Source of the DNA: Okeania sp034190295
Lineage (GTDB): Bacteria > Cyanobacteriota > Cyanobacteriia > Cyanobacteriales > Microcoleaceae
Direction of reading: 5' to 3'
DNA: 64,000 bases
NCBI GenBank assembly: GCA_034190295.1
Contig: JAXHSW010000005.1
Coordinates: 45,835-109,834, forward strand
The notes under the pieces were generated by a model, which ran no database searches, was not told the DNA's origin, and saw nothing but the letters and a program-made list of their open reading frames with translations. Below are positions 15,897 to 24,706 of this stretch, piece after piece (positions within the stretch are counted from its first letter, which is position 1; each line of letters begins with the position of its first letter). The translations under genes and the position numbers were made by a program.

Positions 15897-17234
15897 CTAC
15901 AGCAACGATAAAACAATTTCAGCCAACTTTTGTGCCGCTCCTGGTTGACCTCTAACACTTCTAAGACGATCGCGCATTTCTTCCAACTTTTCTGGATGAC
16001 TCAAAAAATCTAATACCAATTCTGCTACTGTTTCCGCTTTCAGTTTCCCTACCAACTCCGGTACAATTTCCTGTTTTGCCCAAATATTCGGCCAAGCAAA
16101 CAGTTTTCCCTTGCGCAACACTAACCAATTAATTCCGGCAGCAAAAGCAGCTCCTACCCCTGGTAAATTTGCTAACAAACCAGGCAAACCATCCCAAGCT
16201 CTCATAATATCAAGTTGTTGGGTGGGTAATAATACGATCGTCGGTATTGCTAACGAACCCAACTCAGCAGTATTAGCACCAACCGTGGTCAAGCAAAGAC
16301 GACATTGGGAAAGTAGATCGTAAGCAGGAGTGCGCGTTATTAATTCCACTTCTAAACCTGTTGGTGTGACTAATTTAGGATTTTCCATCTCGCAGTCTGG
16401 AGGAATTAATAATTTTGCCTCAACACCACCCATTTTTTGAACTGCCGGATTTTTTCGAGAGTCTGCAAAACTGGCTAAAGTAGATAATTCCAGAGTAGGA
16501 GCAACTGGAATGATGAATCTAGTTTGCGGGCGTATTTTGTGGAGATGTTGAGCGATCGCTAAAGTTAAAGGTACGCCTAAAGATAACTTGGTAGGTTTCG
16601 ACCCAGGCAATAACCCAATATACTCAACAATATTTTCCTCTGTTGTAGGTAAATCTAAATTACTGGAGGACTTACGCACGGAAACTAAATCGAGTGAGGG
16701 CAAATGCCATTTGCCCCTACATCTGGCGTTTTCCAGGTTAATTTGCGTAACTCCTGTACTGCTTACCTCCGCCATCAAATCTCCCACTACTGTAAATTTA
16801 TCAGCATATTTGGGTGGTACTTCAGCAGCAACTTCTGGTTTCATTACCCCAAATTTATCTATCCAGCGCCACCATCTAGCATCCCATTCAGCATAAATAA
16901 CAGTACGATAACCAAGACGTTTTCCTACCGCAACAGTAAAAAATTGGTCGCCTCCCAAAAATAAAACTATTCCCTGAGAATGCCAATGCCAATTTTCCGC
17001 CGTTTTTCCCCACAGCAAAAACCGCCAAAAATATTCTGCGGGTTGTACTCGGTCTATTTCTGGATAGGAAAGAGCGATCGCTGCTTCTTTCCCTGTAGCA
17101 TGGGGACAAGGTGAGAGAATGACAGAAATTCGGATATCAGTATTTGTCTGTTGTCGTAACTGTTGTACAACAGGTCGCACCCAAGTAACTAATTCTCCCG
17201 GGCCATTTGAGAGGATGACAATATCAATTTTCAT
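15897..17234 (-). CDS. Lipid-A-disaccharide synthase-related protein
   Basis: A 445-residue protein with the LpxB-like start KIDIVILSNGPGELVTWV and the glycosyltransferase-B layout. Also visible are LGGDQFFTVAVGKRLGYRTV, IGLLPGSKPTKLSLGVPL, and in the C-terminal half CLTTVGANTAELGSLAIPTI, the expected nucleotide-sugar side. Cyanobacteria make unusual or no classical lipid A, so the acceptor is unknown; true LpxB is shorter (about 380). This family is conserved in cyanobacteria and usually left as LpxB-related. The gene ends inside TTCCTTC microsatellite DNA, but the C-terminus (AQKLAEIVLSLL) looks natural. Confidence 0.8.
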   Translation of the reverse strand: MKIDIVILSNGPGELVTWVRPVVQQLRQQTNTDIRISVILSPCPHATGKEAAIALSYPEIDRVQPAEYFWRFLLWGKTAENWHWHSQGIVLFLGGDQFFTVAVGKRLGYRTVIYAEWDARWWRWIDKFGVMKPEVAAEVPPKYADKFTVVGDLMAEVSSTGVTQINLENARCRGKWHLPSLDLVSVRKSSSNLDLPTTEENIVEYIGLLPGSKPTKLSLGVPLTLAIAQHLHKIRPQTRFIIPVAPTLELSTLASFADSRKNPAVQKMGGVEAKLLIPPDCEMENPKLVTPTGLEVELITRTPAYDLLSQCRLCLTTVGANTAELGSLAIPTIVLLPTQQLDIMRAWDGLPGLLANLPGVGAAFAAGINWLVLRKGKLFAWPNIWAKQEIVPELVGKLKAETVAELVLDFLSHPEKLEEMRDRLRSVRGQPGAAQKLAEIVLSLL

Positions 17235-17279
17235 AATATACTTACTTTAGATAAAACCAAATTATAGGAGAAAATTAAG

Positions 17280-17765
17280 ATGACAGGATTAATTGATGCG
17301 GTTAAAACTGGAGATATTTCTCAAGTCGAAACTTTGCTGAGTGAAGGTACAGAGATCGATGCTAAAGACTCGGAAGGTTCCACTCTTTTAATTGCTGCTG
17401 TAGAAGCTGGCCATATAGAGATAGTTAAAAAATTATTGGCTGCTGGTGCTGATGTCAATAATAGTGATAATGATGGTTGGGTGCCTTTGATGGGTGCTGC
17501 TGGTAGTGGCAACCTGGAAATTTTGGAACTATTGTTGGATGCTGGCGCTGATATTAATGCTACTACTAATTTTGGTTTGACTGCACTGATGACTGCTGCT
17601 GGTAGCGGTCATACTGATGCCGTGCAAATTTTGTTAGACCGGGGAGCAGACATCAAGGCAAAAGATAATAATAAATGGACGGCTTTGGTCTGGGCAAATT
17701 CAGAGGGTCATAAGGATGTGGTAGAGTTGCTAAAGCAGGTACGCGATCGAGAAGCGTTGCCTTAG
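17280..17765 (+). CDS. Ankyrin repeat protein
   Basis: A 161-residue protein made almost wholly of ankyrin repeats, about four full units plus caps: STLLIAAVEAGHIEIVKKLL, WVPLMGAAGSGNLEILELLL, LTALMTAAGSGHTDAVQILL and WTALVWANSEGHKDVVELLK, each followed by the GAD(V/I) turn. It should bind a protein partner in the cytoplasm; no catalytic domain is present. A good AGGAG ribosome binding site precedes the ATG. It is divergent from the LpxB-like gene with 45 bp between starts. Such free-standing ankyrin proteins can be immunity or inhibitor proteins, but there is no direct evidence here. Confidence 0.88.
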   Translation: MTGLIDAVKTGDISQVETLLSEGTEIDAKDSEGSTLLIAAVEAGHIEIVKKLLAAGADVNNSDNDGWVPLMGAAGSGNLEILELLLDAGADINATTNFGLTALMTAAGSGHTDAVQILLDRGADIKAKDNNKWTALVWANSEGHKDVVELLKQVRDREALP

Positions 17766-18305
17766 GTGCTTAGTTGAAGAAGGCAGAAAGAAGCGGTGCG
17801 ACCCCGTGGGGCGCGTAAGACGCGGGAATGCGCACTCCTGTGAAACAGAAGGGAAAGAAAAGTTTAAAGGGAGAAAGTTTTTTTGTCACGCTCTTATCCA
17901 AACATGATATTAGGTAATACTTCAATTATTAAGTAATATTTTGTTTGTAGTTGGGCTTTAGCCCAAGCAATACTTATAGCAGTGTACTCTGGCGTATTTA
18001 CACATTATTTTTTACACCTTTTCTAGAATGCACTTAATAATTTTAAGTTGTAAATACTTGAGCGAGCAGCGTTATACTACTAGCCATTCCTGCTACTTCT
18101 ATATATGAGGGCTAAAGCCCTACTACGAGCCTGATTATAACTTTTCTATAGCACATAATATAATGAATACAGACTGAATAATTTTTTTGATAATTAGCAC
18201 TCCAGTTATTGTTAATTATTCTTATGTTTACGACTCCCCTACTCTCCTACTCCCCTACTCCCCCGCTCAATAAAATATAGTCATAAATTAAAATATTTCT
18301 AGTCT
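17766..18305. other. Intergenic, palindromic repeat remnants
   Basis: No gene seen. TTGGGCTTTAGCCCAA (near 17,953) and GGGCTAAAGCCCTA (near 18,110) are short palindromes of the same GGGCTAAAGCCC type and bracket about 160 bp. A CTCCCCTACTCTCCTACTCC pyrimidine run lies just before the next gene. Confidence 0.4.
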
Positions 18306-20057
18306 ATGCAGCAGTTAAAGCGCCAACAAATTCCTATTGTATTTATAATTTTTTTGCCTGTTTTATTTATGGGAATTTGTATTCTAAAATATAGTGTAAA
18401 TTTTCCTTTTTCCGATCAATGGCCTTTGGCAGTAATGTTTGAGAAAATCTATACTGGAAATTTATCTTTTAGCGATTTATTTGCTCAATTCCATGAAAGT
18501 AGAAAATTTTTTCCCAGGCTAATTTTTATCGGTTTAGCTTATTTGACTAATTGGGATGTCAGATATGAAATGTTGGTAATATTTCTGTTGACTTGTGTTG
18601 TTTCTCTAAATATTTATTGTTTAAGTAGGTTAACTGTTAGGGCGAGTCTTGTTATTCAACTTTTGCTTTTGGCAATTTCTAATTTACTAATTTTTTCTCC
18701 TGCACAATATGAAAATTGGCTTTGGGGAATTCAAATTGTTGTTTATATCCCTATTGCTTGTTTGACTGGTTGTTTGGTTATTGCCCATAAAAAAATGGGT
18801 TTAAGAACTAAGTTTATTATTTGTTTTTTTCTCTGTACGGTTAGTACTTTTTCTTATGCTAATGGAATGTTGAGTTGGGTATTAGTTTTTCCAGCATTGG
18901 CAATTTTAGCTTCTGGAAAATTGCAAGAAGTTTTTACTAAGAATATTTGGATAATTATCGGTGGCTTCTTGGGTTTAGTTGCTAATTTAGTCGTCTATTT
19001 TTATGATTATCAAAAGCCCGATAAACATCCGAGTTTTTTATCTGCTATAGCTCATCCAGTTGAGACATTTCATTATTTTTTGGCTTTTTTAGGCGCTCCT
19101 TTAGGATTTGAAAGTTTAACTGTGGCGACAATAGTTGGAGGTTTTGTATTTGGTTTTTGGCTGTTTTTGGGTTGGAAGTTTTTTTGGTTAGTTAAAACAG
19201 ATTTTTTATTGTTACATCGTTTAATTGGTTGGCTAATAATTGGGATTTATGGAATTATTAGTGGTGCTGTAACTGCTGTAGGTAGAGTTGGTTTTGGTGT
19301 CGGACAATCTTTGGCTCCAAGATATACGGCTTTTTCATTATATTTGATGGTTTCTTTGGTTTATCTTTTGGCTATTTTTTGGCAGTTAGCTAGTCAAAAA
19401 GATGTTCAGAAAAAGTTGATTAAATATACTTGCTATTTTTTAGTTAGTATTTTGATTGTCTTACATTTTAAGACTACTATTAATGCTGTAGAGAGAATGA
19501 GCGATCGCCGAACTATCTTACTGCAAAGTAAAGCTTGTTTGTTGGCAATAAATGTTGTTCCTCAAGATGAATGTTTGGTGACTAAAAGAAGTGCTGAACC
19601 TCTGAGAAAGACAGCCAACATTTTAGATAAATTAGGTTTTTTACAACCTGGTTTAGTCAAGAGTAAGAATATTCAAGATATTGCTGGAGAGACACAAACA
19701 GATTTAATTTATGGTTATTTTGATACGGTCAATAAAATTGATAATCGGACTTATGTTGCTAATGGTTGGGCAATTTTACCGGAAAGAAATGAAGTTGCTG
19801 ATGGTGTGATTTTAACTTATGAAAATTCGGAGGGAGAAGAAATAATATTTAAGTTAATTAATCAGAGAATGCCGAGACCTAGTGTCAGGGAATATTTTGA
19901 TAATTCAACTTATTTAGATTCAGGTTGGCAAAAGTCTTTTACTGTTGAAGAAATTCCTCAAGGAAAGGTTAAACTTAAAGCTTGGGCGTTTGATACTAAA
20001 ACTGGTAAAGCTTTTTTATTGAATCAAACTCAGATAATTCAGAATATAAGCAACTGA
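18306..20057 (+). CDS. Polytopic membrane protein, putative surface-glycan glycosyltransferase (paralogue 1)
   Basis: A 583-residue protein with about ten to twelve membrane helices in the first 390 residues and a soluble C-terminal domain (about 400-583). Early conserved text shared with the gene at 24,707 includes HESRKFFPRLIFIGLAYLTN and NWDVRYEMLVIF; a loop with YDYQKP, and a C-terminal YVANGWAILPERNEVADGVI segment are shared too. The layout, a large integral membrane protein next to a GtrB-like transferase, recalls GtrC-type enzymes that move a lipid-linked sugar onto a surface glycan on the far side of the membrane. No family signature is proven; a transporter-like role remains possible. 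Confidence 0.6.
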   Translation: MQQLKRQQIPIVFIIFLPVLFMGICILKYSVNFPFSDQWPLAVMFEKIYTGNLSFSDLFAQFHESRKFFPRLIFIGLAYLTNWDVRYEMLVIFLLTCVVSLNIYCLSRLTVRASLVIQLLLLAISNLLIFSPAQYENWLWGIQIVVYIPIACLTGCLVIAHKKMGLRTKFIICFFLCTVSTFSYANGMLSWVLVFPALAILASGKLQEVFTKNIWIIIGGFLGLVANLVVYFYDYQKPDKHPSFLSAIAHPVETFHYFLAFLGAPLGFESLTVATIVGGFVFGFWLFLGWKFFWLVKTDFLLLHRLIGWLIIGIYGIISGAVTAVGRVGFGVGQSLAPRYTAFSLYLMVSLVYLLAIFWQLASQKDVQKKLIKYTCYFLVSILIVLHFKTTINAVERMSDRRTILLQSKACLLAINVVPQDECLVTKRSAEPLRKTANILDKLGFLQPGLVKSKNIQDIAGETQTDLIYGYFDTVNKIDNRTYVANGWAILPERNEVADGVILTYENSEGEEIIFKLINQRMPRPSVREYFDNSTYLDSGWQKSFTVEEIPQGKVKLKAWAFDTKTGKAFLLNQTQIIQNISN

Positions 20058-20120
20058 TAGAAACTATTTTTTAGAGTAAATTTTTCTGCAACATATTTTC
20101 GTATTTTGAGGTAAAAGTAT

Positions 20121-20263
20121 ATGAAGAAAAAAATAATTGCCACAAAGTTTTTCAACTTAGGTTGCTTTTTGCAAGACCAAGTTCTCCCAGAACTATTAAA
20201 AAAATTTAGGCAACATCATCATCATATAGTCAGAGCATATATAACAAAATTAGTCACTTTATT
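20121..20263 (+). pseudogene. Possible N-terminal piece of the split TPR-sulfotransferase gene
   Basis: From ATG 20121 about 48 residues (KFFNLGCFLQDQVLPELLKK and a His-rich stretch) are read before the frame enters repeat DNA at 20264. FFNLGCFLQDQ resembles the first helix of TPR-type sulfotransferases, and the next open frame resumes in mid-TPR right after the repeat. This is probably the amputated start of that gene, but the link is weak. Confidence 0.35.
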
Positions 20264-20390
20264 GAAAAATTGTGGTTTAAAATCTCCCCTTTTAAGGGGA
20301 TAAGAAATAAAAAAATTCCTTTGAGTCAATCCTATCCGTTTTCAAGGAGAGGTAATAATTAATTATTAATTATTAATTGTTGAAGTGACC
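20264..20390 (+). mobile_element. MITE-like repeat copy
   Basis: It starts GAAAAATTGTGGTTTAAAAT with CTCCCCTTTTAAGGGG, continues with TCAATCCTATCCGTTTTCAA and an ATTATTAATT run, and ends TGTTGAAGTGACC. This is the same family as 15,721-15,840 and 21,830-21,993. It lies between the N-terminal remnant and the TPR-sulfotransferase frame. Confidence 0.65.
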
Positions 20391-20551
20391 GTGGAGCAAC
20401 TTGGTTAAATCCTAATTTAGCTGAAGCTTACTACAGATTAGGGCGGCTATTTCAGAAACAACAAAAATGGCTTGAAGCAGCTACTGCTTTTGAGGAAGCC
20501 ACAAAAAGTGGTTGTTTAAAACTCGCTGATGCCTACTATAACTTAGGTACA

Positions 20552-21508
20552 ATGCTATTCATTCTAGGGAAATTTGAAGAAAGTATTAGAGCTTTACACC
20601 AAGCTATTAAATTAGAACCCGAAAAGTCTTTATTTTATCAACTTCTAGGGAATACTTTGAGTGAGAAAGGTGAACTTTCTGAAGCCATTAAAAATTATCA
20701 AATTGCTAGTCAAAAGAAAATTAGTTACACTCATCCTCATGTTGTACTAAAGTCACAAAAAGAACAACACTTATCTACTCCCAATTTTTTGATTATTGGA
20801 CAAGTCAAGTGTGGTACATCGTCTCTTTATAGTTATTTAACACAACACCCCCAAATTTTGCCTGCGATTAAAAAGGAAATTCACTTCTGGAATAATAACT
20901 TTAATAAAGGAATAAATTGGTATTTAGCTCATTTTCCCAGCATTGATTCAGGACAGAATTTGATTACTGGTGAAGCCACTCCTAATTATTTAGAATCCCA
21001 GAAAGTTGCTGAATCTCTTTTTCAAGAGTTTCCTAATATCAAATTAATTGTTTTATTAAGAAATCCAGTTGACCGGGCTATTTCTCAATACTATATGTTT
21101 GTTAAGAAAGGCAAAGAAAAGCGTTCTGTAGAAAAGGCTATTTTATCAGAAATAGAATCCATAACTAGAAAATCTAATATCAACTCATTGAATAATTTCA
21201 ATATTAGTAATTATATTAAACGCAGTCAATATATTGAACATCTAAGTCAGTGGATGGAGATTTTTCCCAGAAACCAGTTTCTAATAGTGAAAAGTGAAGA
21301 TTTATTTGTTACTCCCGAAACTACTGTCGATCGGGTTTTTCAATTTTTGGGAGTAGAGTCATATCAACTTCCAAAATATCCGAAAGTAAATCCAGGTAAA
21401 TACCCTCCCATCCCTGAGTCAATGCGTCAAACTATGAATGATTATTTTCGACCTTTTAATCAACAATTAGAAGAATATTTAGATAGAAAATTCAATTGGT
21501 ATTGTTGA
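20552..21508 (+). CDS. TPR-sulfotransferase, N-terminally truncated
   Basis: The frame is open from 20,384; residues such as NPNLAEAYYRLGRLFQKQQK before the first ATG (20552) are clearly TPR, so the annotated start lies inside a domain. Two TPR units (about residues 1-45) lead to a sulfotransferase domain. Its PAPS-binding loop is IGQVKCGTSSLYSYLTQHP and the 3'-phosphate site is IVLLRNPVDRAISQYYM, with further motifs ITGEATPNYLES and LIVKSEDLF. Such enzymes transfer sulfate from PAPS to glycans or other small acceptors. The C-terminus is complete. The upstream stop and the repeat insertion suggest the original gene was broken; whether a short protein is made is unknown. Confidence 0.75.
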   Translation: MLFILGKFEESIRALHQAIKLEPEKSLFYQLLGNTLSEKGELSEAIKNYQIASQKKISYTHPHVVLKSQKEQHLSTPNFLIIGQVKCGTSSLYSYLTQHPQILPAIKKEIHFWNNNFNKGINWYLAHFPSIDSGQNLITGEATPNYLESQKVAESLFQEFPNIKLIVLLRNPVDRAISQYYMFVKKGKEKRSVEKAILSEIESITRKSNINSLNNFNISNYIKRSQYIEHLSQWMEIFPRNQFLIVKSEDLFVTPETTVDRVFQFLGVESYQLPKYPKVNPGKYPPIPESMRQTMNDYFRPFNQQLEEYLDRKFNWYC

Positions 21509-21625
21509 ATAATTGATGTATTTTGTTATGTATTTTGAAGTTAAATTCCCTACCAATAATGACTAAAGACAATAATTTAGCGAAAAATTGTGGGTATGCG
21601 CCTCCCCTTTTAAGGGAAGTAGGGG

Positions 21626-21993
21626 AGTAGGGGAGATGAAATGTTGAAGTAATTATAGAATTATAAACATTATAAACAGATATCAGACATCTACTCCATG
21701 CATAAGGAGTAGGGAGTAGGGAACCCACCCCTAACCCCTCCCAGGAGGGGAAGAATTGATAATTGCTGTGGGATAATTGATTTGATTTTTTATTATTCGA
21801 GGTGTCTATTATATAACCAGATTACATTTACCGAATAATTAAGGTTTAAAGCCTCTTTTTTAAAGAAGAAAAAAGAAAAATTTTTCATAATTAGTCAATC
21901 CTATCCGTTTTCAAAGAGAGGTAATAATTAATTATTAATTGTTGAATGATGTCAAGTATCCTCCGAAGCAGAGGTACTGATAACTGAAATGAC
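21626..21993 (+). repeat. Long direct repeat, copy 1 (upstream of Uma2 gene)
   Basis: From AGTAGGGGAGATGAAATGTT to AGAGGTACTGATAACTGAAA, this stretch is nearly identical to 22,771-23,174. It contains an inverted 29-bp palindromic element, AATTGATAATTGCTGTGGGA, and a MITE-like copy (from GGTTTAAAGCCTC). The two copies flank the Uma2 gene in the same orientation. Between 21,509 and 21,625 only half a MITE copy is seen. Confidence 0.85.
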
Positions 21994-22068
21994 CTTTCAT
22001 CAAACCAAACATAAGTGAGATAAATTGAACAAATCTTTCCCTGGGTTTTAGTTGAAAAATATTTGGTA

Positions 22069-22686
22069 TTATTCTGCTCGAAAAATTTGTTCCACAGTCA
22101 ATTTTAATCCCGGAAAAATAGAAGATTGAATAAGCTGTTTATCCTTAAATTGAGTAGATTTATACTCTCCATTTTCTAAGGTATTAACTGTAAAAGTTGG
22201 TTGTTTGGGATAACCGATAAATTTTCTTCCTCCTAATCCCAAATAATCCACAATCCAATATTCTTTAATGCCCATAATTTCATAAGCATCTAGTTTCAGA
22301 GCATAATCATCGCTCCAATTGCTACTGACAACTTCAATTACTAACTTAATTGACTGACCATTAATTGAAGTAGATTCTTTTTCCCAACGTGGTTCATTCT
22401 GAATAAAATCTCGGTTGACAACAATTACATCTGGTTCATAACCCGATAAATTATCAGTTTTGACAATACATTCTTTAGGTATAAAGTAAGGCAACCCTAA
22501 ATGCCTAATTTCCAAACTCAACTCAGCCATTAAAAAACCTGCAATTTGAGAATGTTTACCTCTAGGTTTAGGCATTTGAGTAATCACTCCGTTATGTAAT
22601 TCATAGTGGTATTCCGACTCTTCTGGATACCAGTTAATAAATTCATCAAAATCACTAAAACTTGTCCTATAAAGTGCCTGAGTCAT
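22069..22686 (-). CDS. Uma2-family (DUF820) PD-(D/E)XK nuclease-like protein
   Basis: A 205-residue protein typical of the cyanobacterial Uma2 family. It has YHYELHNGVITQMPKP, GKHSQIAGFLMAELS, YEPDVIVVNRDF with the first active Asp, and LVIEVVSSNWSDDYALKLDA with Glu and Lys in the PD-(D/E)XK order. GIKEYWIVDYLG and a C-terminal IFPGLKLTVEQIF follow. The family is greatly expanded in cyanobacteria and is predicted to cut DNA; the biological role is unsettled. All active-site residues appear intact. It sits alone between two long direct repeats. Confidence 0.88.
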   Translation of the reverse strand: MTQALYRTSFSDFDEFINWYPEESEYHYELHNGVITQMPKPRGKHSQIAGFLMAELSLEIRHLGLPYFIPKECIVKTDNLSGYEPDVIVVNRDFIQNEPRWEKESTSINGQSIKLVIEVVSSNWSDDYALKLDAYEIMGIKEYWIVDYLGLGGRKFIGYPKQPTFTVNTLENGEYKSTQFKDKQLIQSSIFPGLKLTVEQIFRAE

Positions 22687-22770
22687 AATATCAAATCCGG
22701 TTGAATACTTATTATATGGGAGTAGGAGAGTGAGGGAGTAGGGGAGTAGGGGCGAATGGCATTCTCCCGG

Positions 22771-23174
22771 AGTAGGGGAGATGAAATGTTGAAGTAATTA
22801 TAGAATTATAAACATTATAAACAGATATTAGACATCTCCTCCATGCTTATGGATTAGGGAATAGGGAATCCACCCCTAACCCCGACCGTGGAGGGGAAGA
22901 ATTGATAATTGCTGTGGGATAATTGATTTGATTTTTTATTATTCGAGATGTCTATTATATAACCAGATTACATTTACAGAATAATTAAGGTTTAAAGCCT
23001 CTTTTTTAAAGAAGAAAAAAGAAAAATTTTTCATAATTAGTCAATCCTATCCGTTTTCAAAGAGAGGTAATTATTAATTATTCATTATTCATTATTAATT
23101 GTTGAATGATGTCAAGCCTCCTCCGAAGCAGAGGTACTGATAACTGATAATTGATAACTGATAACTGAAATGAC
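22771..23174 (+). repeat. Long direct repeat, copy 2 (downstream side of Uma2 gene)
   Basis: Nearly identical to 21,626-21,993. Differences include a diverged 29-bp palindrome (22,868-22,896) and extra ATTCATT and GATAACT units near the end. Together the copies bracket about 780 bp containing the Uma2 gene. Confidence 0.85.
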
Positions 23175-23240
23175 TACTCCCGAAAAGTTGACAATTATAA
23201 ATAAGATATGTATGATTTGGGCAAGGAGTGAGTAAAGACT

Positions 23241-24194
23241 ATGAAAAATATAGATTATTCTGTAGTTATTCCCATCTTCAACGAAGAAGAAATTATCCCT
23301 GAACTATGGCGACAATTATTAGATGTTTTACAGCGACTTGATGGTAATAGCGAAGTAATTTTTATCAATGATGGGAGTGTAGATTCTTCCTTTGAACTGC
23401 TAAAAGAAATAAGTAAGAAAAATCCAGAAGTAAAAATTATTAACTTTTCTAGAAACTTCGGTCATCAATGTGCTTTGTCTGCAGGAATAGATCATGCTGA
23501 TGGAAAAGCCGTTATTTTAATGGATGGAGATTTGCAGGATTCTCCTGAAGCAATTATTAGTTTTTCACGACTTTGGCAACAGGGATATGATGTGGTTTAT
23601 GCTATTAGAAAAAATCGGAAAGAAAAATTTTTGAAACGATTAGCATTTAAAAGTTTTTATTACATTCAAAGAAAGTTATCAGGAATTATTACCCCTATGG
23701 ATGCAGGTATCTTTTCATTAATGGATAGAAAAGTCATCTTAACTCTACGGCAAATGCCAGAACGCAACAAATATTTAAGCGGTTTAAGAGCTTATGCTGG
23801 ATTTAAACAAATAGGTGTTTATGTAGAGCGTGGTCCTCGATATCGAGGTGAGCCTAAAGTTTCAATTGCTAAGTTATTTAAACTTGCTTTTGATGGCATA
23901 TTTTCTTTTTCAACAATTCCCTTGAAAATGGCAACTATTTTAGGGTTAGTATCTGCAATTTTCTCTTTTATTATCGGATTAATTGGTCTTTATGTTAAAT
24001 TAATTTTAGGACAAGAATTTTTATCTTGGGCTTATGGTTTAACTACAACATTTTTTATGGGGGGAATACAACTGTTATCTCTAGGAATTATTGGAGAATA
24101 TATTGCTCGTATTTACGATGAGGTTAGACAAAGACCTTACTATGTTATTAGAGACAAAATTGGCTTTGAGAAAATTAGTTCGGATGAAAGTTGA
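23241..24194 (+). CDS. gtrB: GtrB/DPM1-like family 2 glycosyltransferase
   Basis: A 317-residue enzyme. The N-terminal GT2 domain has YSVVIPIFNEEEIIPELW, VIFINDGSVDSSFELL, a FSRNFGHQCALSAGID segment and LMDGDLQDSPE with the metal-binding DxD-like pair. Two membrane helices lie at about 230-252 and 265-290. This matches bactoprenol glucosyltransferase/polyprenol-phosphate sugar transferases, which load a sugar onto undecaprenyl phosphate at the cytoplasmic face. An AAGGAG ribosome binding site precedes the ATG. The membrane protein paralogues on both sides could use the lipid-linked sugar it makes. Confidence 0.9.
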   Translation: MKNIDYSVVIPIFNEEEIIPELWRQLLDVLQRLDGNSEVIFINDGSVDSSFELLKEISKKNPEVKIINFSRNFGHQCALSAGIDHADGKAVILMDGDLQDSPEAIISFSRLWQQGYDVVYAIRKNRKEKFLKRLAFKSFYYIQRKLSGIITPMDAGIFSLMDRKVILTLRQMPERNKYLSGLRAYAGFKQIGVYVERGPRYRGEPKVSIAKLFKLAFDGIFSFSTIPLKMATILGLVSAIFSFIIGLIGLYVKLILGQEFLSWAYGLTTTFFMGGIQLLSLGIIGEYIARIYDEVRQRPYYVIRDKIGFEKISSDES

Positions 24195-24435
24195 ATTTTG
24201 CAACAGTTGGTTTAACAAGAATATTTCAGTTATTTACTAACAACTCTGGTACAGAAATTTTTAGTATCTTGATAACAATTTATATTCAATTTTATTCATA
24301 TAGCAGAAGGAAGAAGGAAGAAGGAAAAAGGAAGGTAAGTATTTCCTGCGGAGTGTTGCGCAAACAGCTATTAGCTGTCAGGTCTTATGAGGAGGTTTAA
24401 ATGAATATAAACTGTTTTAGCTGGTTTTTGTAGTA

Positions 24436-24573
24436 ATATTATGTCCGGATAATTAGCGATAAAAAAAACTTTCTCCTTTTCCTCCTCTTGGTTCTTGGTT
24501 CTTGGTTCTTCCTTCCCTCCTGACTCCTGACTCCTCGGTAATTTATTTATAACTATTCAACCGGACATGATAT
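24436..24573. mobile_element. MITE with ATATCATGTCCGG-type inverted ends
   Basis: The left end ATATTATGTCCGGATAATTA and right end ACTATTCAACCGGACATGAT are near-perfect inverted repeats over about 13 bp. The interior (GGTTCTTGGTTCTTGGTTCT and pyrimidine runs) has no gene. Related copies lie at 41,656-41,886 and 47,899-48,100. Single ends occur at 47,741 and 55,771. The rest of 24,195-24,706 shows only GAAGGAA and GATAGCT short repeats. Confidence 0.7.
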
Positions 24574-24706
24574 AAGATTTAATTCTGACTCAGTTAGTAA
24601 AGCTTTTATCTAAAACTCAAAACAATAGCTGATAGCTGATAGCTGACCGCTGTTTGCGCAGCATTCCGAAGGAAATGCTTACGAAGGAAGAAGGAAAAGT
24701 CTGACA

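Noticed and set aside
24191..24400. 69-codon frame after the GtrB-like gene
   Set aside because: No ribosome binding site or recognisable domain; it overlaps the previous stop codon and its second half is GAAGGAA repeat DNA.
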